Positions 11,001-21,110 of a stretch of DNA of 64,000 bases are shown piece after piece (position 1 is the first letter of the stretch; each line of letters opens with the position of its first letter). The notes below the pieces were generated by a model, which was given only the letters and a program-made list of their open reading frames with translations, searched no databases and was not told the DNA's origin. Origin of the DNA: Cristatella mucedo (Eukaryota > Bryozoa > Phylactolaemata > Cristatellidae). Both the position numbers and the translations under genes were made by a program. The DNA lies in the NCBI GenBank assembly GCA_009760855.2, contig WPIO01000192.1, positions 228,501 to 292,500 on the forward strand. The letters are read 5' to 3'.

Positions 11001-12488
11001 GGTACAATTTCCAAATTTCGCCACTTCTCATCGACCTGCGCTGGCTGCTTATCGATCAGTGAATCTTTAAGGTTTATTCATCCGCTTTTAGTTTCTGTCA
11101 GTCTCTTGCTCCGATCTATCTATCCGAACTATTTTTAATCAGGCTGGGCATCGTACTACCCGCTCTCCGGGTTAAAGTCGCCTTACTGTCCGTAGGACCG
11201 GCTTCAAATCCTTTAGAGATCGGGCTGTCACAACATCCCTGACTTGGTTACATTTAAAATGAGGCTAAGGTTACAACTTTCCCTCGCAGCATTTGCTGGT
11301 TCCGTGTGAATTTTCGACCGTCCGCTTGTGCAGGCTGATGCAATGCACGCGTCACTAACCGATTGACACGTTTCATTTGCAGTATATGCAAAGTGCCTAC
11401 AGTGAGATTATAGCTCTCGTAGCGCGCGATAAAAATGTTATCATTATTATAATTAGTAGTAGCCACAGTAGTACTACCTGCCCCTACCACTCGATCCTGC
11501 AACGCCGCTGCTGCGTCATACGGTGGGCTGCTACGCTGGCGCGAGAGGCACTCACCAGCAAGTAGTGCTTCAACTGCGTTATTACCGCCTGCGTGCCAGC
11601 GATCGTACGAGATGCTACTCTCTAGAATAAAATTCTACGCTTTTAAGAGCGCTTATTTCTGAGTACGTGCATGCCATCGTACAAAATGCCGCGTCGACGC
11701 ACACTCAAGCCGCACTCGCAAGTGGCCTGCAACAGATAGCTTGCCTCGGCGACGTAGGGTGGGGCGACGATTGAACGAGGCAGCTGACGGGTCCAAGGTC
11801 AAGGGCGGGTGCCATTTTCTTCGGCGCGTGCGATGATCAATTTTCATAATTGGGCTACGCAGGCATTTCCTTAATTAGCGAGAGGTATGCAAACTAGAAG
11901 CGCTGCCAGTTTTAGCCGGGCGCCTTAGAGCTTGGTCGCATTCTCGTGCTGCTAAGCAGCTGCCTTCTCCAAGGACCAGGGCCAGCGCCGTCGGGCAAAG
12001 CCGGGTAGCCGACGAGCATCAGTGCATGCGCTGGAACCGCGGCGCGGCATTTCGTATGTCCGGCCTCGGCACTGGCGACTGGTTTGTGCATTAGCTCTCC
12101 AGCCCACTCCCTGTTGGCGCATTGCGGCGGCTGGAGTGGAGGTGCGGGTGCAGCGCAGTTCCGTCGCAGCCCGTCGCCGCTGCCCCGAAAACGGCCAAGC
12201 AGAGACGTTGGCGGGCCAGCGGCGGCGTTGGAAGAAGCTGGGAAGGCACCCTGGCGTTTGCAGCAGTTTGGCGCAGCAGACGGGCGCGCGCTTTCAGCAT
12301 TCGGCTCGCTGCAGCCGCCTCTTTGTCGTGCTCGTTTCTACCAATTCCACGCGCTCGTTTCTACCGTGCTGACGGACCCAAAAGGCCCGCCGTTCTCTGA
12401 GCTTGCCAATAGAAAACCTTGCCGTATGGGGTATTTGTCATCAGTTTAACAAATGACTGGCTAGCCACGTAACTCATTTTGAGGCAAG

Positions 12489-12490
<2 letters not shown>
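8006..12490. other. Mostly unannotated GC-rich DNA
   Basis: I see no gene. A consensus TATA box, TATAAAAG, lies at 8393-8400 without a recognisable coding region after it. A LINE relic is at about 11,040-11,270. All other open frames lack domains. Confidence 0.4.
11040..11270 (+). mobile_element. LINE (reverse transcriptase C-terminal region) relic
   Basis: In shifting + strand frames the sequence resembles the part after the polymerase domain of CR1/L2-like LINEs. It has a CTGCGCTGGCTGCTTATCG motif (the L-H/R-W-L-P region), then a stretch translating like TRSPGLKSP, then GFKSFRDRA, which recalls the conserved FGDRAF block. Stops and frameshifts break it. The family cannot be fixed. Confidence 0.35.
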
Positions 12491-12565
<75 letters not shown>

Positions 12566-12573
12566 CTCTCTCA
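12491..12573. repeat. (CT)n microsatellite
   Basis: About 80 bp of almost pure CT dinucleotide, with one interruption near 12,563. It lies about 370 bp before a larger CT-rich minisatellite. Confidence 0.95.
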
Positions 12574-12942
12574 AGATGGGAAACGCCGAAGTGTTTCTCG
12601 CCTCCTCCACTGAAGCACGTATTAAGTCGTACATGTGTGCATGAGAATAGACACTATCTCGTCAGACACTACGTGCAGGTCACGTCTAGTGCTAGGCCAG
12701 TCTCCGATAGATGGCGGTAAACGACGCTTGGCGGACGGCCTCTCGAATACGAGGCTCGTCAGCGGAGCCCGTCGTCCAGCTAGCGGGTTCGCTTGTGCGG
12801 CTGGCATATAGGACGCGGCCGCATCCCACGTCCGGACGAGGATTTCAGCTGAAACCGCGAAAGCGCCGCTCGACCAACTCTAGTTAAATCCGTCTGCACG
12901 GACGCGGATCGTGCCGAGATCGCTGCGCTTGCCGAATTATGC

Positions 12943-13392
12943 ACTCTCTGTCTCTGTCTCCCTGTCTCTCTGTCTCCCTGTCTCTCTGTCTCCCTGTCTC
13001 TCTGTCTCCCTGTCTCTCTGTCTCCCTGTCTCTCTGTCTCCCTGTCTCTCCGTCTCTCCGTCTCTCCGTCTCTCCGTCTCTCCGTCTCTCCGTCTCTCCG
13101 TCTCTCCGTCTCTCCGTCTCTCCGTCTCTCCGTCTCTCTCTCTCCGTCCCTCCGTCTCTCCGTCTCTCCGTCTCTCCGTCTCTCTCTCTCTGTCTCTCCG
13201 TCTCTCTCTCCGTCTCTCCGTCTCTCCGTCTCTCCGTCTCTCTCCGTCTCTCTCCGTCTCTCTCCGTCTCTCCGTCTCTCCGTCTCTCCGTCTCTCCGTC
13301 TCTCCGTCTCTCCGTCTCTCCGTCTCTCCGTCTCTCCGTCTCTCCGTCTCTCCGTCTCTCCGTCTCTCCGTCTCTCTGTCTCTCTGTCTCGC
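12943..13392. repeat. Polypyrimidine minisatellite, TCTCTCCG and TCTCTGTCTCCCTG-type units
   Basis: About 450 bp of tandem repeats. The first ~100 bp is a 16-bp period (TGTCTCTCTGTCTCCC). The rest is mainly an 8-bp period (TCTCTCCG) with occasional TCTCTC and TGTCTC variants. One strand is almost entirely pyrimidine. The open frames across it in all frames follow from the repeat unit and do not indicate a gene. Confidence 0.95.
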
Positions 13393-14272
13393 TGCCGCTG
13401 CGTGGCGCTGCTCTCAGACACGCGAGACTGACAAGAGCGGCTCATTCGCTACGGTGGCATTTCGTCGCTCGTGGTGTCGTGCCCTCAAGGCGTCTCGAGG
13501 CTTCGGTTTTCTTTGAGAAGCGATCATTCGTCGGCACACGTTAAGCCACCACGTCGCGAGTCTTGCAGATAGGACGGTGGAGTTCGGCAGCCGTCGTCAC
13601 GAGCGCTGAACACTCGGCACGAATGGGAACCGACCTGGTCACTAGCGTTCAGCACGCTAGGCACTACTGAGTTCTGCCGCTAGAACGGCTCCGGCTGCGC
13701 TTGATCGCATCTGGGCGCGGCGCAGGCGATCGGCGCATGTTGCTCGCCTGCAGTCCGATCGTGGATGCCGTCGGCAGCGGCGCGAACTTTTCGTAGGTCT
13801 GGCGGTGCATTCTTGGTCGTGCCGCATTCCGCGGTGTGCGCTTTTACAGCCGCGCGTTCTTGCACTTCGCGCCGGAGTTCCGGCGCAGCTGCGCTTCAGC
13901 GCGCCGCGGCACTGCGCCATCTGCCGCGGCCTGAACGCGCGTTCCGCGAGATCCGCGCGAGGTCGCCACTTAACTATAACGTCTCAAGCTGCCCTTAGGG
14001 ATGGCTGCACTAGCGTGGCAACCGTGTGAAGATGCAATTGGCTCCATCACTCGCCGCTAGGATACGCAGGAGTGGCCGCGGCATTCTTCTCGCGCGCCCT
14101 TCCGGTCGCTTCTTCTCTTCACGGAGCCGCAGCGGCTCTCTCCACCCGTGGCCGCACTTTTTCGCTGAACGCCGACGCTCCGCTTAGTGCGCCGTCTCGT
14201 CGTTCAACGACCGCCGTCTGCGACGGATGCTTTTGGATCGTCTTTTTTAGAGTACGGATCCCTCCCTCCTTC

Positions 14273-14273
<1 letters not shown>

Positions 14274-14307
<34 letters not shown>
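14274..14307. repeat. (CT)n microsatellite
   Basis: About 34 bp of CT dinucleotide within a longer pyrimidine-rich stretch. Confidence 0.95.
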
Positions 14308-14309
<2 letters not shown>

Positions 14310-14467
14310 TGTCACTAGAGACACACCGACTACAAATCGCTGTGTCGTGATACAACATGCGAAGCTCTTTCAGAACGAATTCTTCCTCCGCGCAGACTCT
14401 CTGAGAGCTTCCTCAGAATATACAGTACGGTCCAATATAAAGCCCATCGACAGCTATTATTAGCCTA

Positions 14468-14755
14468 AACATTAGTTGGCAGGATGGTGCCTTTATTTTT
14501 ACCCTCCTCCGAGATTGGAAGTGCTATTACCCTCATCTGATATGCGATAGCGATAATGGTTCCGACGGGCCTGATGTCCGCCGGGCTGGCCATCCTGGAG
14601 TCACCCTTCGGCGCACCCGGACGGAAGCGGATGAAATGCAAGCGCACGCGCGCATCGGCCACACTACCAGTGCGCACCTTGTCCGCCAGCGCGGCGCTCT
14701 CGAGAATGACTCCGTCCGTGCTCACGGCATTCGCCGAGCAGTGGCGTGTGCGCAT
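14468..14755 (-). other. Possible coding exon, function unknown
   Basis: An open frame of 96 codons on the - strand has a more protein-like composition than the Arg/Ala-rich frames around it: VILESAALADKVRTG, ARVRLHFIRFRPGAPKG and ADIRPVGTII are plausible protein segments. Codon third positions are mostly G or C. Possible splice donors (AGG|GTAATA or AGG|GTAAAA) occur near the 3' end, but there is no clear acceptor at the 5' end. I recognise no domain. The opposite strand is also open here, which weakens the case. Confidence 0.2.
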
Positions 14756-15537
14756 CGCTCAACTCTTTACAGAGCGTTGAGCGAACGCAGAAGAGCAGTG
14801 CGAGCCCTCTCCCCAAAACGGACAGCCCGAGGCGAGACGCGGCGGCGGCGGGAGCGGGGGGGGGGGCGGTGGCGACGGTGAATGCTCCGCTATTGCGTGG
14901 AATCCCCCTCCGTTGTAGTACGCGAGCGCCGCTCGCTCATCGGCTTTGCAAGATAGCCACGTAGCGGAAGCGAGAACGCTACCAGGTGCACGACGGCCCT
15001 ACCGGCGGCTGCCGACTAGCCGATATCGCGAGTCGACAGCGGGAGAAAAGCCGTGCGACTGGCATTCGGCTCTGGCTGGCGAGAGAGCGAGCCGGCAAGT
15101 GGGCCGCGGCGGCACGCTCGCCGGCAGATCACCTCCGCGGAGCTCGCCGCCGCGAAGCGCGCGAGCGTCGGCTCGCTGCGGAGCTTTCCGTCGCAAACGC
15201 CGGTGGAGCGGGGTGACACCTTCCTCGCTGCCCAGGTCAACCCGTCGGCAGCTCGCCGTCCATCGCAGAAGTCGCATCGCCGACGACGCGCGACCTCGAT
15301 GACTCGAGCGAGCGCACGCATCCGCGAGCGGACGAACGACGGTGGAAGAGGAAGGAAAGGGTAGGCGGCGAGTCCACAGGGCTCGGGGCGCGTTAGGCGC
15401 TCGAAGCTGCCGCGGCCGAGGCGGCTGCTGCACCTTGTCACCGTGGCTGGGCCGGCGCTTCACGCGTCGTGAATGAAAGCCCGAGCCGACTCACTCGCTC
15501 GTTTCGCCAGAGTCCCACTAAAGCATTGGAGCCGATG

Positions 15538-15671
<134 letters not shown>

Positions 15672-18600
15672 CTGCCTAATGCACTCGATAGCAAAATAAG
15701 TCATCGCCTCTGTATGCCGCGCAGTTGCAAGCCGCTGAGATGCGACATCAGCGTCCTCGGGACTCAGGCGGAGTTCAAACGCGTGTTCCGGCGGGCTAGG
15801 CGCGAGCCGTCCGCGAGACCTGCTTCTTCCGGTCGCTGCAGAAGACGGCAGCGCCGCTATGATGTATGTTGGCTTAAAAAAAGCCGTCAGCGAGGCTGTC
15901 TCGCGTACGCTGTCGCTCCATTCCGTTTGCGCGTCGGAGGGATGCCGCCGTAGTTCGCAATTGCGCGTGCAAGTTGGCCAGGCAGGACAGCGAACGCCGC
16001 ACAAATGAGCGAGCAGCTGTCTCGCACTTAATGAAACAACTAGCCAAACAGTAGGTAGGAAATATAGCGCTTGCCTGAAGGGGACTTGCAGAATCGCTGC
16101 AATAGAGAGCGGGAATGCCCAAAGAGGAGCCCCGGTCTAGCCCGGAAGTAAATGGGACGTCAAGCGCCGCTTCCTGTCGATTAGATAAAACCCCGATCTT
16201 GAGCGGTAGATCTAGGTCGAAGCGAAGGCGACAACTGGGTAGGACGTACATCGCGGCCCCAATGTCACTTCGTCTAACTGTATGGCGGCCTCTTGAAACG
16301 CGTTGTTCTGTTTGCGGTTTGGAAATCGGAGCGATGTGTGAAGTGATTCGGAGCTTTTGCGACTGTGCCTTGCTCAATGAATCAATGCGTTGGAGCATTT
16401 GCACTAAACTTTGCCGCAGTCGGCGATTTCACGGACGCCAAGGTCGCCTTAGACTAAGAGGAAGCATGACTAAAATCGGCTCGACCCGCGGATACTAATT
16501 GTAGCAAGTGGTCTAAGAAAAATTCCTTCACTTGCAGCTCATGTAAATTATCGACAGTAAGACGTAGTTCTTAGGCGGTCCAATCCAAATGCGTTACTAC
16601 TATTGTTAATGTATCCTCGTCCTGCCATTCAGCCATACTGCTCTGCTAGGACGTCTGCACGGCCGCTACTCACGATGAGCCGCGCAAGCCCCGAGTCAAG
16701 TTTCTCACGATCCGGGATTGTTTCACACAAACTGCGTAAAAGTCGGAAGACTTCGCGGATCGCTCACGGCTCGATCAGCTCCGACGGGGCTCAGACCAAT
16801 GGAGCACCGTAATGGCGGCTCGTCGGGTGACTTCCGGTCGCGTTCTCTGACGGTTACGGAGTTTGCATTCACCCGGAGAAGGTCATGACTACGGGCCAGG
16901 ACGACGCTGTTGCTACGTTTTTACACAATCCTTATGTCGTAAAAGCAGCAGCTTTGATAGAGGAATGGTTCACTAAAATATTCGACAACTTTGTAACTCA
17001 CTGATGCACGTCTGCCACTGCCAAGCCTTAACGTGCAGGCTCGCTAAATAGTAGTTGAAAGTGAACGATGCAAGACTGCTTCCGGGTTCTAACACTCGAA
17101 TATCGTAATCTCACTTCATACATCAGGTCTTTGGCTCCGTTCTGGTCGAGACAATCGTTTATGACCCGCTGCACGCCCACTGCGAACAGGTCCATTTTCA
17201 GCCGCTTGACAAACGAGGCAGTTAATAGGCCTTGAACTTGGCTTTCCTTCGCCCCTTCCCTGACCTTAGCCCGGGGTTAAGGTGATCGCACTCACGACCC
17301 AGAATGCGAGCTCAAATTCTGCAATCCTCTACTTGACGTTGCAAGCGGTCTGACCACCGCTACTGCTACTTAGATGAGGCCTTTCAGCCAGTGGAATGTT
17401 GATCATTCACGTTTGGTTACGTTATCAGAACTGGCACAAGTTTTGCGTAATAATTTGCACTCTTTAGGTTAAGAAAAATGTCATCCTCAAAAATTAGAAG
17501 AACCTGAGCTCCTTTTGCAAAGCAGAGACTCGCGATTTCTGAAGCGTCTAAGACGGTTTCTGCAGATTGTTGTGGGCAGTTGGACCTCGAGTAGCTATCA
17601 ACCTTTACATAACCAACGTGTAGTCCAGCATTCGAAAGAGAATTACATTAGATTTTAATTTTAAAGAAGCAATTACATTAGATTTTAATTGTAAAGAAGC
17701 AATTAGAAAATAAGAAAATCGTGCACGGAAGCAACGCTCCAGAAGTGCCGCAGACTGTTGCAATAATGTAGACGGCGGCCGCTAGCTTTAGCTCAACATT
17801 GCCCTCGGGCTAGCGACCCGGATGTAATAATACATTGTGGGAATACATTGCTTCCTCAGCTCTGTTGCTGAGAAGTCTCGGTGCTTAATTGTTATAAGCG
17901 TCTCATCTGCCGTAGTTTGCTTCCTGCTCTCGTCCGCAGCGAAGTTCGACTGCGCTAATTGCTTCAAGAATGCTCTCTCGTGGCGCTTCAGCGAGTCGCG
18001 GTAGCGCGATTGCAGCACCAGCGGCAAACCGCGTTCATGCGCTGGGATGTCTTGGGTGGATAACCTTTTCTCATTAGAGCAGAACACGGAAGTTGATTTT
18101 GATCGCAGTCTTATACCGTAAGCTAAACTCTGCGAGTTCATCAAAAATGGATTCCCGCACGGAATGCTCAATGGGCCCGCCGTGACTGGTTTTCCGAGAC
18201 TTATTGCGGGATACACTTCTGCATCGAGCAAGCACGCGCGGGTTTTAATTGTTGTGAACGGATAGCTATAGCACAGAAGTTGGTGCTCGCTATAAATTTA
18301 CCCTGTCCAACCTTGACAAGAAGAGGTGACCGTTTTCCGGAAGGCTAGCCAATCGTCAGCTATGTGAGGCGTGGACAGAGTACTCGCTTTGCTTCACGAA
18401 TCTCCGGTTGAGTACTCCGATGTACGTATTGAATCATGCACGCACTTTATATAACGCATCTATCTCTAGCTTCATGCTCGATAGTATACTTTGCAGCCGC
18501 TATCTGCTTGAGACTTGTTGCTACCTCTAAAAACTCGTGGGCGCAGGCGAATGTTTCAGTCTAAGCATATGCTGGCCGCCACCAATGTTAGCACAACTAT

Positions 18601-18870
18601 CTTTTGCATACTCGCGTGCGTTGGAGTTACTCCGACCACTCACAAGCCTCAGCGCTTCGACATGCCAGCTGTTCCAGTATTTGCACACGCCGATTGGATG
18701 TCTACAAACCCGCGATTTGTGCACTATTTTGTTCAAAAAAACTAGGTGCTGGAGCCGCTACACATACGTGACAGGATATAGACCGCACGACTCGACTAGC
18801 ACTTCCGGCAACCTTCGTCCATAGTAGGGACGGCAAGTAGGTCTCGTCGCCCTAGTGACGCCTAGTACTC
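15672..18870. other. Composition transition, no gene recognised
   Basis: The GC-rich block ends here. From about 16 kb CpG becomes sparse and AT-rich words become common (for example 17,400-17,720). A 30-bp tandem duplication lies at 17,641-17,704. A possible very degraded tRNA-like SINE head (GCGAGCTCAAATTCTG, box B-like) is near 17,275-17,365. Confidence 0.45.
17641..17704. repeat. 30-bp direct repeat, two copies
   Basis: Two adjacent near-identical copies of a 30-bp unit containing AATTACATTAGATTTTAATT, followed by AAAGAAGC, differ at one base (TTTTAAAG versus TTGTAAAG). Confidence 0.9.
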
Positions 18871-19030
18871 GAGCCGTGATGGCACACTAGGTAAGGCAGT
18901 TGCGTGGGTTCGATTCCTGCGGTGGGCGATTCTTTATCGCCACTGCAAGCGGTGGTGATAGCCGTAAAGGCTCTTCTGTCGCTATACAAAAAGAGGCTGT
19001 TTAATCAGCTAGGATGTATTTATTTATTTT
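18871..19030 (+). mobile_element. tRNA-derived SINE (family 1), anticodon arm deleted
   Basis: The head GAGCCGTGATGGCACACTAG (box A region) is followed directly by GTGGGTTCGATTCCTGCGG (box B region). Then come the family body TATCGCCACTGCAAGCGG, TAGCCGTAAAGGCTC and the tail AGAGGCTGTTTAATCAGC, ending in TTTA repeats. Compared with the copy at 35.1 kb, about 25 bp between GTTGC and GTGGG, the anticodon-arm part, are missing. Confidence 0.85.
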
Positions 19031-20100
19031 GTTGCTATATGAGCCTATACGAGGGATTCGAGCACTGCCAAACGTGGATTCGACTTGGCTGGATGCGTTT
19101 ATGCAGAAGGGTTTGCGATACAGCTTGCGGCCATAAAGTGGTGGTAGCGGTGGTAGTATAAGAATAGGAAGCGTTTGCTGAACCTGCGTTCAATCACCCA
19201 CCGCGGCAGCCGATACTAAAGTGCTGCTGCTGCTTGGGTCTGCTTGCCGGATGCCGTATTCATCTGTGTGTGATATGGACTTGGTTGACTTGTAAATTGC
19301 GATTGGTTATCCGGAAATACATTGGGTACCCGAATGAGAGTCAGACTTCAGCGAAATATGTGTGTAGTTGAGTCTTCACCTAGGTAAAGGATTTGGCCAG
19401 TTTGAAATCGATGTAGCAGGCATGTTTCAAGGGCATTTACCCGCTCCTTGAATTTTGTAATTATATGTGCGCATAACGATGCGATGAGCTTGGGTATCTG
19501 CGTATCTCCAAAGAGAGACGATTATAGGAGCGACGGTGACCTCTGTTGTTATCTCAACCGGCAGCAGTTCATGTTACTTTCGCATTGCGAATGATGTGGG
19601 TTGTTAAAAGACATAACCTCGGTATGTGCCTTGCACACCGCAAGAGTGGCCTTATACACCTACTGACTTGACCTTGAGGCAATTGTGGCGACTTTATTGA
19701 CCCAAAAAATATTCCAGCCGTTTTAAATATTTTGTCTACGCCAGGTAGGCCGTGTCCCGTTTTTCGGTTGGCTGTGCTTTGTAAGCGAAGTCCTGCGTTG
19801 ATCTTTATCGAAAGTGCCAGCGAGAGTCGACTCGCGGTTTTCGTAGGAATGCCACATTTCAGGGTTATTTCGGCCGAGTTAAAAATGCCTCTTCCCACAG
19901 GTCTTCTAGAGCCTGTGGCCACCTGCCATTGACTGGAGACGAGGGTTCACAGTGGCCCCTTTAACCAAATTAAGAAATTAGAAGCGCATGAGAAGAAATC
20001 TCTTGTTCGTTTGCTTGGTTACCCGTCTTTTAGGGTCCCGCTTGCTTTGTGCATGCCTTCCTAAACAAATATTAGCTGATTTTGTAGCCTCATTTATATA
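19031..20100. other. No gene recognised
   Basis: AT-rich intergenic sequence. Open frames of up to 117 codons show no domain and no convincing splice sites. Confidence 0.4.
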
Positions 20101-20350
20101 TATAATAATAATATTAATACATTTCATAAAGTGTCCCAGAGAACTCAATCTCTTTCTTGGCACTTTACGTCTGCTGCAAAGCAAACACGATCGAATAGTG
20201 AGCGGTATAAATAGCGGCAGAAGCGCCGTACCGGCCGTTCACCACCGCCTGTAGCCAATATAGGATCACCCACTTCAGGAAGCAGCGAACCTGGGCCGTG
20301 AAGAACGAGCACCTTACCTCGCAGCTAAGATCCAGCAGGTTGCATCAAAA
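20101..20350 (-). mobile_element. LINE 3' end fragment followed by degraded SINE head
   Basis: 20,101-20,210 is the reverse complement of the LINE 3' end (ATTAATACATTTCATAAAGT, GAGAACTCAATCTCTTTC, CACTTTACG). It is followed at about 20,255-20,350 by a sequence like a decayed family-1 SINE head in the same orientation (GGATCACCCACTTCAGG, GCGAACCTGGG, CGAGCACCTTACCTCGC). Confidence 0.5.
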
Positions 20351-20819
20351 GATTTCCTCTTGAAAACTTGCTTTGTCGGAGGTATCACTAGATCAAGTGA
20401 ACCGAGATCGTGTAGCTAGCTCTGCTTCGTAGAATCACAGTAAGCATAGAAAACTATCCGACGGAGGCCGTGCATTCCTAACGCTTCTATCAGCTCACCT
20501 GACACCGACTTCAGGGACAGCTACTATTGAGCACTATCAAGTCGGCGGGCAATGTGGACATTAACCTTCTGAAATGCTTTGGAACTTGGGGCGCACGCTT
20601 TGGACTCAAAAAAGGAAAACCGCAGTTTCGTTTGTACCCAGCTTTTCAGTCGTCGTCATCCTTTGCATCCTTTAGAACTGCAACCTGAATAGAGTGCCTA
20701 TCAGTTCTAACTTTGCTCACATCCGGTAAACATCTCCTTTCTCACCCATAACAAAGACTTCGTCGGGCGCATGAACTTTGACTAGGAATGTTCTGAACTT
20801 ATCACCTTTTTACTGAGAA

Positions 20820-21110
20820 CATTGTAATAACAATAAGAAATTTATATAGCGCTCTTAGAGGACTACAGAAACTAAATCCATTGGTTAGCGATCAAATGGA
20901 TCACGTCAGCATGTATATTGACACAGAGTACAATTTACATGGACCCATCAAATGCATAGGCACAAGAGCACCTTTTTAGCTACTACACAATGGTCATCTA
21001 GTCAATCGATGTAGTGACGTCAGTCAGAAGTGAATTCAAGGCTTTGGCAGAATACAAACTAAAGGCACTGACTGAGCTTCAGTAAACAGCATGCAGTGAT
21101 CATGCTGACT
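20820..21110 (-). mobile_element. LINE 3' region fragment
   Basis: Reverse complement of the LINE 3' end, degraded: AATAAGAAATTTATATAGCG, then CTCTTAGAGGACT. Further on, GTGAATTCAAGGCTTTGGC and ACTAAAGGCACTGA match the block that in better copies reads as the Trp-Asn-Ser-Leu-Pro region of the LINE open frame. Confidence 0.5.

Noticed and set aside
12491-12573. CRISPR-like array
   Set aside because: None of the tandem repeats in the window has unique spacers between conserved repeats; the organism is eukaryotic.
12780-13544. Long Arg/Glu/Thr-rich and Ser/Leu-rich frames on both strands
   Set aside because: They are translations of the polypyrimidine minisatellite.
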